The position numbers and the translations under genes are program-made. Source: Xiphydria camelus (Eukaryota > Arthropoda > Insecta > Hymenoptera > Xiphydriidae). Taken from it: a stretch of DNA of 64,000 nt. Below, in pieces: positions 34,359 through 46,300 of the stretch (positions are counted from its first letter, which is position 1; each line of letters begins with the position of its first letter). A model generated the notes under the pieces. The model saw nothing but the letters and a program-made list of their open reading frames with translations, did no database searches and was not told the origin of the DNA. The DNA is taken from positions 26,700,278 to 26,764,277 of the forward strand of contig OY783194.1 in assembly GCA_963678675.1 (NCBI GenBank). The letters run 5' to 3'.

Positions 34359-37300
34359 CTGAAAAAGAAAACGCGGTGGACGGTGGAACGATTGTAATTT
34401 CACTCCTGAAAATTTTGTATCGAGGCGGATTGGATAATTTAAAGCATTTGCTGCTTCAAAAAATCATTTTTTTACCCCAAGGCTGGCAAATAAAAATGTG
34501 GTAAGTACCATTTCAATGAGAACCATATTCCTGGGCATAATAAATATCTTAAATAAAATATTGAATTAATAATATTGTATATTAACAATTCTATAATGAT
34601 TAATTTAAATAATGATTTATTATAAATTTAATATTTATATTAACTAATAAATTTTTCTTTTTATTAAAAATATTATATTAGGTGTACAACTTTGCTTACG
34701 CCGTTTTCCTTCCGCCGTTCGCTTCAAAAGACTAGTTTTTTAACGCGGGATTCGTACGCTGCCTGAAAGATGGGAGAAAGTAGTGGCCAGCGATGGACAA
34801 TACTTTGAATCATAAATGTATAACCAGTTTTTTACAATAAAGCCTCAAATTTCGGAAAAACGGCGGAAGCAAAGTTGTACACCTATTACATTGAAAACTA
34901 AACATTCATTTATTAAATTAATGATTATTAAATAGTTATCCGTACTAATGATTACTGAAATTCATGATTTTGAATATGTTTAAACATATTAATTTATTAT
35001 TGTAAATATATGTATTATTATAATTAAGAAATATTTTTAATTAAACATTTAATTAAAATGTGAACAGTTTTATAATGATTAATTTAAATACAGATTTATA
35101 TCATAAATTTAATTTTACATAATCAAATGTATATGAGATGCATATAAAATCGCGTAATACATAGCAGGTGTGTTCCGCAGTCTTTACAACATGCAGATTT
35201 TTTGCCGGCCAGGTAAGTCGCGCGATAAGATCGTTCGCCGATGAAATCGATCGACGAGCGGGAGATGCGGGGATTGTAAGAGATTTGCGAAAGACGCCGC
35301 GGGGCTCTCTCGAGTGATCGAGGACCTAAATGAATAACGTTCCCTCGGTCTCGATCAAAGAGAGCGCGAGGGGGGGGGGGGGGCTCGTCGTTTCTGTAGT
35401 TAAATTATTCAGGGTTCTTTCGAGGGAGCCATTATAATCTGTATCGTAATTGCACCTAATCGATCTCGATGATCGGGCACGTCGAAGCCTGCAGACGTGC
35501 ATAATTCTCGATCGGACAATATCGACTCGCGCCAGAAGAGAGCACATGCCGATCCCCAAGGAAACGCGTTTGAATACTCGCGCGAATACTCCCCTGACCT
35601 AGTTGCTCAAGAGTGCCTAATTAGTCAAAGTCTCCTTATTTTCACCGCGTGCAAATGTCTACTTACCCGGCTGCGATGCGGCTTGTTCGCGATATCGCGG
35701 TATATCCGTGGAAACGAACGGGGACAAAAAGAAAACTCGATGTGCGTGTGTACGGGGTGTACTGTGCTGTATAACGAGGAACCGCAGCGAACAAAGGGTA
35801 AGTCGAGTAGCGAAGAGAGGCGCGTTAGGAGAAGTCTCGACTGCGATTCGTGTGGGTATATCTGAGTATCGTTGAGGGTACCCCTAAGAAGTGAAATTTT
35901 CTCTCGCAAGAAATTCTCTCCGAGAGAAATTTATAGGTCGCACACAGCAATGAGTATAGCTATGACAGCTATACTTTAAGGCTAAACGGGGTTAATCGGA
36001 CAGTATAGGTAATATAGCAATATCAAGTAGTAATAAGAGCAATACGTATTGTTGAAATAACTATACGTATAGCTGAAATAGAAATAAGTACGTATATTGC
36101 TAAGGTTATTCGATCTTTAAAAAAAATATTCATTTTTTAAAATTCATTTTATAATCTGCATACATATTCGATATCACATGAAAAAGAAAATATGCGAAGA
36201 AATCATTATTCGCTGAGTTATAAATGCGTTTCTCTACAACATTGTGACGTCGTCGAAATGCCAGAGAGACGCGCTTATGCTAATTGTAAGTAACGAGTGC
36301 GAGAGAGATAAAGTCATAGTATAATGACGTAGCTGCATTTCAACATGTCGTTTTCCAGCTTTGATAAGGCCAAAAATGAAAAATGAAAACCACGGGTAAA
36401 TAATTTTGCCCAAATTTTTCAAATCTGTGGTAAAAAAAATTTCTTAAAAAACCGAATTAGAATTTATTCTTATATTAATAAACTACTAGCATTGCTGTAC
36501 AAACTATAAAATTTCTCTCAGTGCGGGACGTTGAGAAGATAAATCAGGGTACACACCGAGTCCTGCGTACGCGACCCGCTCATTATTATCGACGGAAAAT
36601 GCCAATAAATAAACCCAGTTAGACATGTGATGTAAATTTTGCAGCAACTTCAAGAAAACCTAGACCACAGCGTGCAGCAACTGTGTGTGTTTCATAAGTC
36701 CTCTTTTGGCACTATTATTTATGTAATTAAATGATAAAATTATGTTTTGGAAATAATAAGTAAATTTTACACATTACTGTGATTCGGTAAGTTAAATTTT
36801 GTATCCATTTGTTTACAACGTCAAATTTAGATCATGCCATGATCTAAATTTAATGCAACATTTGCAGTTTACGTTAACCCATTAGTGCTTAGTAAACTTT
36901 TCAGTTACCAAATAATTTTTATTTACAAATATTCAATTAATCGGTTCTTCAATGTTTAGGAATTCGCTTCAGAAACACTGTACGATTTTTTAATAAAATT
37001 AAGCTTCCGGAGAAATTTTTTAAATAACGTGAAAATGCTTGATCCAATGTTTCAAACAATAAATTGCTCGGCAATTAAAGTTGCCAGCGACCACTAATGA
37101 GTTAATAATTGTGATAAACGCCTTTTGTTAATTTGATTTAAAAATTAAGAAAATTTAAAGTAGTTTTAACTTGACGCATGCCGTGACTCGGGAATGTCTG
37201 ACTGGGAATTTCGCGAAATGCAGAATTTAATAGAAAAAAATTACACCTTTGGCTGCCTATCCGTTGTTCTTTTATTATTTATCCCGCAACTGTCGACCAC

Positions 37301-40300
37301 GACACGTTCGTGTAAAAATTTTAGAGCTTCAGATCGTTTCATCGATCGGGTCTCTAAAAAGGTCAGGATTCTCAACTCGTAACGATGGCAGTAGGTCTCT
37401 CAGTTATCTCGAATATAGAAGTAGCTTTGGTTCGCAGCAACCCAGGTGAAAAAGTCCTTATACATATGTATAATTGTTATATATCCCATATGCGGATTTA
37501 GTCATATACTTATGAATTATATATCCTTTCTATATTAACCATATAAGGACTATATTTGGATTTTTTGAAATGTTCGTATAATCCATATAAAGTCAATATA
37601 TGGTTAATAAAGGAATCATATATAATCCATATATGATCAAATCCACATATGGATCACATACAAAATACCTATATAAAATTTTTTCGCCTGGGAAGGAGGG
37701 TGTCGAAGGAAAAAAAACGAAAAAAGGAGTTTACTGTACGAGTGCTTTACCTGAATTTTATTCAATAGCAAGATTTCCACGGGAAAATCAGAGGTTCAAT
37801 ATCAAAAATCTCTCATGCCTATGGTGAACGAATGCGCACTCCACGAGTTTAATTAAAACATCGAAATGTATACTCATTGCGACTTTCCACGCGTTCCGCT
37901 TCGTAACTGGTTCGAGTACGTGACATCTACTCGTATCACACACCGTTTTACATTTCCTGCTGGCGAGGGTGGCGCGGAAACTGTCGACGGATGTAACTTA
38001 ACTAAACTGCGAATCGAATACCTTTGAGATCGTTGAGTTTCGTGATACTATAGCTAGAATTGTCAATTCCTGATGAATTCCATATCTCTATAAGAAGATC
38101 GATATAATAAATTTTATTCAGTACTGTAAAGCCTATGCTCCAAATAACATTAACTTTATATCGTTATATATCGTACAGGAAACATTGAAATATTTTTCAT
38201 AAAACTAAATTGTTAAACTAATATAAAAATAGCTTCTATGTATTTAAAAAATGGATTGGTCGTTGATAAATTAAAGATCTAATAAATAACTAAGAATTCA
38301 ATTTCAAAAACGACGATTTCTATAAAAATGTTAAAGGGTGCCCTTTGAAAGACATGTATTTTTTCGCGCTGATTATGAAAAGCATGATTATTAGGTCGAT
38401 ATTTTAAAGGATATGTAAGATATCGATGAGTTTTGTAGAAGAAAATTATTTCTTCACAAAAAATCATCAATATCTCGGTATCACGTTGAGATTTCCTCAA
38501 TAAATCTATTATTTTTGGAATCAGCGTGAAAAAAAATGCATTGGATAGAATGGTCGCGAGTTCGATTCTGGAAATTTCCATTTTTGCGGAAACCTCAGCT
38601 CCTTGACATTTTTCGATTTTTCGCAAAAGTCGAAGTTTCTGGAATTGATCACTCGATCACTCTATCTTATATATTTTTTCGCTCTGATTACGAAAATAAC
38701 GGCTATTAGGACAATGTCTCAAAGGAATTTCTTTTCTTCAGTAAGTCATCGACATCTCTCAGTTTTTCTTTGAAACTTCGCCAATAAATCCGTAATTTTC
38801 GGAGTTAGCAAATAAAAATACACCGAATAAGATAATCAAGAGAAGAATCCTAAAAATTCAAATTTTTACGAAAATAATCGATCGCTGTATTCGGTCTTGC
38901 GTGCCTGTCGTTTGTCGGAACTAAAGACACGCGAGAAAGACAGTAGCGCACGAGAAAGTAGTACCATCCAAAGCTCACTCAATTTTTCGTACGAAAAGCT
39001 ATACGAATCGCGAGATCATATCTTCTTTACGTGAGCCGTAGCCGCCTTAATTAGCATCAAGACGCCAGTATTTCGTACTAAAAAAAAACTGCTTCCTCCT
39101 TCGAACCGAGAAAACGATAACTCGTGAGAAGTTACCCTCCTCCGAAGGAGACCCGAAACGGAACACCCCGTCGCTACGCGACGAGTAATTCGAGGTTCGT
39201 TAGTTCAGCAATGCGACGCGCGATGTTATTTGCGATTTTCCGCACGTCGCACAGTGGGGCCAAAAAACGGTTTTCTTGGACAAAATTCAAAAAGTATATT
39301 AATCGATATGAAATTGAGTAATCGGGGGTTTCTGGGGTCGCTGATTACGAATTCAAAGTCGAAAATTCGAAAAACAATATGGCGGATCCAATATGGCGGA
39401 AAGGTTTCTCAAAATTTGATCGAATCTGGGTGCAATTGAGAAGTCGGGGGTTTTTGGGGTCGCTGATTATGAATCCAAAGTCGAAAATTCTAAAAACAAT
39501 ATGGCGGATCCAATATGGCGGAAAGGTTTCTCAAAATTTAATCGAATCTGGGTGAAATTGAGTACTCGGAGGTTCTTGGGGTCGCTGATTACGAATCCAA
39601 AGTCGAAAATTCGAAAAACAATATGGCGGATCTAATATGGCGGAAAGGTTTCTCAAAATTTGATCGAATCTGGGTGAAATTGAGTACTCGGGGGTCTTTG
39701 GGGTCGCTGATTACGAATCCGAAGTCGAAAATTCGAAAAACAATATGGCGGATCCAATATGGCGGAAAGGTTTCTCAAAGTTTGATCGAATCTGGATGAA
39801 ATTGAGTACATCGGGGTTTTTGGGGTCGCTGATTACGAATCCAAAGTCGAAAATTCGAAAAACAATATGGCGGACCCAATATGGCGGAAAGGTTTCTCAA
39901 AATTTGATCGAATGTGGGTGAAATTGAGTACTCGGGGGTTTTTGGGGTCGCTGATTACGAATCCGAAGTCGAAATTTCGAAAAACATTATGGGCCAAGTG
40001 CAGGTAAAGTTGGCAAAAATTATTTGAATAGTTCGTAGCAAATCTAATGGTAAAAAAAATATTTTTTATTAGAAATTATTAATTTATAAAGAACTAGGGG
40101 GCTCCGCTCGCCTGGGAGCTTCGCTCCCTAACCCCCAGAGGGGCAACCTCCTCCTCCTCCTCCTCCTCCTCCTCCTCCTCCTCCTCCTCCTCCTCCTCCG
40201 CCAATCCTTTTCCACCACCACCACCACCTCCCCTTCCTCTTCCTCCTCCTCCTCCTCCTCCTCCTCCTCCTCCTCCTCCTCCTCATCCAGTCATCATCTC

Positions 40301-43300
40301 TTTCTCCTCCTCTTTTTTAACGGGTGAATCGAAATAAGCTATCTCCAGAAATTCCTAATTTAATCGATACCATTATATTTCTACAAATCTAGGCTGTTAA
40401 TGAGCTCGCAGTCCCGCACTTTGCGAATAATTTCCGAATCTAATAAATTTATTAACGATGCAACGGAAACTTACTTTTTTTACGCAATGATATTGTATGT
40501 AAGCTTCCACAACCACACACTATAAGCGAAACTGCATGTTACGGGTCGACATTATAGTTTAATATCCAGTTTAGCAGTTATAATGTAAAATAATCTTGTT
40601 AGAACGGGTTAAAACTATGGGAGTATTTTGTTATAGAGGATTTCTTATGTTATGTACCTATTCCCTTTTTCTATTTTTATAATATTTTGTGTTTATAATT
40701 ATTTATACCTTTGTAATAATTATTTATAATTATTTATATAACCATATTTCAGTAAGTTGATTACATTTCTTATTCGTTGTATTACCGACCCGAGGTATAA
40801 CATATGATGATCTAAGATATTTGGATCGAGATGATACTGAGCGGTAAGAACCGATATTTACAATTCCGACTATCTTTGTCGAAATAATATTAGTTAAAAA
40901 ATAAAATTTATAAGTCTTCTTCCCACATAGTACATACAAAGGAGATATTCTGATTCGATTAGAAATCGAAGTAATTTTTGGAAATTTTTTTCAAGAAACG
41001 TCTGTAATAAATCCAAGTCCAACTTCTTAGGTAGTTTAATTTAACATTGAAAAGTAATCTGACATGTTATCATTTCAATATATGTTGAAGGAAAGTGTAA
41101 AAACAACGTTAATCCTCTTATTTGAACTTAACCAGCGTAAGTCGGACTTGTTGTCGACAAATTGTTAAATAAATACTGGTCTATTTGCTTACCAATGTTA
41201 GATAAAAATAACTATAAAACTTCGCAATAATTCATTGCAGATGTTTCTTGTAAAAAATTCCCGAAAATCGCCTTCATTTCTAAGATATCACACTAGAGTC
41301 TCTATTTAATCTATAATAATTAATATTTTCAATTGGCGCAAATATGCGCAGACTTTTCTTGAACATTCTCAAAAACCATCCCATTTATTACCAAAATACG
41401 TTAAAACTTTAGCTTGGCGGGGCTTGGAACCTAACTTTCATCCTATATATTTATAACGATATGTGACACTTTTACTCAATATTTAACCACTTGTTGTACA
41501 TGTTCCAATTTTCCAATTTGCAATATGAAATTATAGAAACTTAGGGCAAAGCTTCCGTAACAAATTTAATTACTAACTACTGCTACTACTAATTATAATC
41601 TTTTTTAACAGCCACTTTCTTTGCAGTCAAAACTTACTGCGACGAGGAGCCTATAAATTATACAACTTTCGATAAGTTTAACAAAGAGTGACGCGCTTTC
41701 CCCGCCCTTTTATTTACTGCATATAATGCAGGAGACTCTAAAGTACAACCTCCAATAAACATAATTATATTTATGCAATTTTTAATTTTTGAATTTTGGC
41801 CAGCTTTTCCTGCATTTGGCCCCACTGTGCGTCGTTCGAAAATGAATCGGTGCTCGCATACCGGCTACATGCAGTCTGACCGATCGGCAGAGTGGCCGAG
41901 TGTTCACCAACTTTGCAGGTGAAAGGAGGTTGCTCGCGGATGGCGAGAGGTTGGAGAGGGCGGAGGAAATTGTACGAGCAGAAATACGGGGTGAGTCGTG
42001 CCGGAGTCGTATTGGGGTGGGGCGGGACTGTTAGTTGGAATCGATGCTTGCGTCCTTGCCTGGTCTCGACGGCTTCCCTCACGCATCGCACTACCACGTA
42101 TTCGCATCGCTGCATACTCGGTACACGTACACGTGGGACGCGCCTGAGGACCTACATTCATCAGGACATTTCGCAAATGAATATACCGGTTTCGATCAAC
42201 AGCGCTTGCGAATTGGGATTGTCTATGCACTTCGCTCTCTCGGGGGATTTGGGAAATGGGACAGAGCGGTCTTCCTTCGAATAAGATAGGGGTTAAATCC
42301 CCTTCCGGCGATGGGAGTTAAATGCTGGAAAATTTATTTCGAAGAGCTCCTTTTCATTAGTCGCGTGATCCGAGCATCGCTGTAGGTGTAATAAAACTCC
42401 AACGGAGAGAGAAAGCTCAATAATTGAATTCCAGTATATATATTTTTAAAAAGACTCGATTAATTATTTATTCGATTCAGTTGAATATACTTTCCGAGAG
42501 AGAGAGAGAGAGAGAACGAGTATAAAATATTTACTCGTACTGAGAAAAATAACCTGGTCGATTTAACGAAAGTCCTGGAGACCATAACCAAACCGTTTGG
42601 TGAAATATGGATCCTCTCTCCATCTATTTGGTTAAATTGACCATTTTCAGGTTAGAATAACTAGACATGTAGTTAGAATAATTAAATTTTTGGTTTAACT
42701 TACTAGTATTTTAGTTAGAATAACTAAACTTGTTTAACCATATGCGTTTCGTCATTTTAACCAACTTATTTTTTTCAGTGTTCAAGTTTCTCTGGTCGAT
42801 ATACAGACTGTCCCTTTCAATACACGCCAGCGTGGCGGGTTGCATATCGGTTATCCGCCTTGTGCCAGACACAGGCGCATGGCCCCTGCAGCGGATCGGA
42901 GGCGTCAAACGATATGCAACCCGCCACGCTGGCGTGTATAGCGGGGGTCAGTTTGTATGTAATTCTGTTATCAATGTAGCTATCAATTTTTTAAAATGGG
43001 AATTTTCAAAATTGTATGTCGATTATGTTCACCCAATATTCTATATTATTACACGCAAAATAGAGAGTCTATATCCTTCTACGCGGTAGTACCTAGGTAT
43101 AAGAATTATTTCAATTCACGCCACCTTTTATTCCCCTCGCGGCATCCCGTCTTCGGGATCGTGCCCCATTCATTTCGGTCGATGCCTTTCATCTTAATGC
43201 TATTTTCCTCCCTGTGAAGGAGAACGACGCCACCCTGGCTGGCTCACTAGAGCAGGCTGGTTGTGGCTAGCGTAAATGCCATATATTTTCGCACCGCCTA

Positions 43301-46300
43301 TATACCCACGAGCCATATACCGAGTAGCGTACATACCGTCCCGACGGGCTTGTGTAAGAGGAAAGCGAGAGATTTGCCGGAGACTGCGAGTCGCCATCTC
43401 CCCTCATAGCGGAGCATAAACATCGAAACGTGCGGATTGTGCGACTATTTGCGGATCAAGGTCGATCGGCGGCTTGTAGGTCCTCTTGGGAGGGAACAAC
43501 TACACTGAGAAAAATAACCTGGTCAATTTGACCAAAATCCTGAAGACCATAACCAAACCGTTTGATGAAATATGGTCCTGAGAAGACCGTTTTTAAAATT
43601 TAAACCTAATTATTTTTCTCGGTGTAGAATGAACTTTTTTCTTATAATTTTAGTGTAAAGGTGACACTATGAGCTTTTATCGAGCCGACGAATTTCGATG
43701 CATCGGCGATAAATTCGAATTCAGCTGTATTTCTTTCTATCAATTTAGATTTATGAAATCAATATCTCCTGATTTTTTGCCGATCATTCTGGAAGATATA
43801 AAGGAAGGGAGATTATTCAAATACCCTCTACTCTCTGAATATTTCAAGGAGTGTTTTTTGCGTGAGAAGAATTCACTAATGATATATCAAATGGAATCGT
43901 ATCCATCGCTCACTCCGCAGGATTTCTGTAGGCATAAAACAGTAAAATCATTTCTTTCAAATGGCATTCGAAAACGTTTTTTTAATATAGTTGTACGGGA
44001 GGGGTTCAAAACGTCCTGCTATATAAGTTGACTCATTATGTAAGCACGTATCTTTTCAATTACGTAAATGGAATTTACTCCTCTCACACACACACACACA
44101 TTAAGAGTACGAAGCTTTAACTATACGAGTATGTGGTATTGTAACGAAATGGAAGTTTTATTCCATATAGAAATTACCTCACCGAAGGGTAGTACACCAC
44201 TCTCCCCCCACCCTCCCTTCTCATTCATCGTAGAGAAATTCACGTATGAAAGAAGTCCTTGAAATAGATGGGAGAAACAGAAGAAATTGACCATGTAAGC
44301 GTTTAATATGAATTTCGTTGGATAGGAGGGAGAAGGTTGAAGGGAACCTCGTAAACGTCTGCTCCGAGTAGCGATATTTGTGTATAGTGAATATCGAGTT
44401 TATACAATTCGGCGGAGAATCCATTCAAGCACATGCTCGAATTTATTTTCAATATTTCTTATTCTACCCATATTTCTTGTGCCTCGAAGCACAGCCACGT
44501 AGGTATGTCGTTGTCATTTTTTGAAAACTCAGAGCCAATAACGCGGCTATAGTTGAAATAAATAACGAAAAACGGCGAATACGCTTGCGATACTACGGAT
44601 ATATTATTTTTTAAATTGTTTAGTAGTTTATTATCAAAATAAATTATCCTATAATACAAAAATATTGACAGTTTTAATTAATCGATTCTGGAGATATTAG
44701 ATTATTAATATCAATTTTTTGTTTAAATTATCAAATTATTATTTACTATAGTACCGTCAGCATATTCGCCGTTTATTGGTACTCATTTTGTTATTAGAAT
44801 AATGTCGGAATCGGTAGATATGTCTTTCATTCTCTCTTTAAATGATTCGATACCATTCAAATAAAATAAAATTAGAATCAGTCCCGATATCGGTATCGAT
44901 CCGCCGCCAGTCAGAACACTACCGGTATCAACCTACTAGCATCCCGCTGGCTGGAGTCCAGCACATTCGCACGTACTGTTGATTCCCCCCATTCTTGACA
45001 TTCTCCTCGCGTACCTACTGCATACGCGGTCATTTAAGCGCAATCGGCTTTAACCGCGGAGTATAGAGCTTACACGGACGCGGTCCGAGGGCGACCAGAC
45101 GGAATAACGCCTCGAAGTCCATCGGTTGGTCAACCGCGGTCTACCCTCACGCGTCGCGCGGTAAACGTGACGCTTTACTAACGCGATTAAACAAAACGGG
45201 ATGACGCTTATTCCTATAAAAATGCATGCATCTCGTGCTGCACTCAAGCCCGCGCGTGGCGGGAAGAAGCCCTCGTACGATTAGCCTCGCTCGCCACGAG
45301 AGACCTGTGACGTCACCTGCCTCGCTTCGCTATCACTTGCTTCGCGGCGAGCCCATATAGAGACGAGTGATAGCGAGGCGAGCCGAATGACGCCACAGGA
45401 GGATTCTCGCGATGAGTGAAGCTCAGCCATGGGGCGAGCGCCCTATGGTCCGCCATGGGTAGGTGCCTCATGGTTTTCGCGGCGCTTAAACGACTCACCG
45501 GGTATAATATATTATAATTATTATGTCTTTATATTATAATTATTATGTCTTTATATATTATACCCGCCGAGTCGTTTAAGCGCCTCGAAAATCACCCCAA
45601 AGACATAGGCTAAGTTCACCGAAATCCGGAGCAGGAATAAAATTTTTCCATAGTGAGTGAGGTACTCTGTATTTTTATATAATTTTCGTAATTCCAGTAA
45701 AATCTAGATTATACTTTCTAATCCTCAACTGACATCGATGAACACGATTATTAAAGAAATCGAGCGCACGACAACGATTCTCTTCCTCACGATCATGCGA
45801 AATAGTATGTAACTGCAAGGAAGAAATATTTCATTAATATGAAGAAAGATCAAATTGAGGTAAATAAATAATTCCTTACGACTCTAAAAGTAATTTTTAG
45901 TAGATCTAACTAATACTTTTTCCCCGTACAGAGAGAGAGAGGTCAGGATCGCTTCGAATAATTCGGAGCGATAATCGGAGTTAAGTTAATCTAATTGGAT
46001 TCTCTGATTAAACTATCTAAGTTTGTTGATTATAATAGACATCGCGGCAAAATACAGCCAAATAAAGTCGCGATGGATTTACTAAGAAGCTTAACCTTCG
46101 ATTGGCGTCGTGGAATCCTTGAGATCGTAACGATCGTCAACGTTATACAGATTGTACGATGTCAGTTAAGAGTTAAAAAGTATAATCTAGATTTTACTGG
46201 AATTACGTAAATTATATACAAATACAGAGTACTTCACTCATTACGAAAAAATTTTATTCCTACTCCGGATTTCGGTGAAACTTAGCCTATGGTCTTTGGG

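Larger units (their letters stand above)
39250..41829. mobile_element. Transib-like non-autonomous transposon carrying satellite arrays
   Basis: Both ends begin CACAGTGGGGCCAAA. Each has CACAGTG, a 23-base spacer, then ACAAAATTC (left) or CCAAAATTC (right). Directly outside lies CGTCG on both sides (39,245-39,249 and 41,830-41,834). Transib elements have CAC(A/T)(A/G)TG heptamers, a nonamer-like motif after about 23 bases and GC-rich 5-bp duplications (family knowledge). The interior has the 122-bp tandem array, CTC tracts and no transposase frame. A degenerate end-like motif (CATTATGGGCCAAGTGCAGG) sits at about 39,986. Confidence 0.75.

Noticed and set aside
45995..46210. 71-codon frame inside the long inverted repeat
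   Set aside because: No transposase signature, and part of it is arm sequence.
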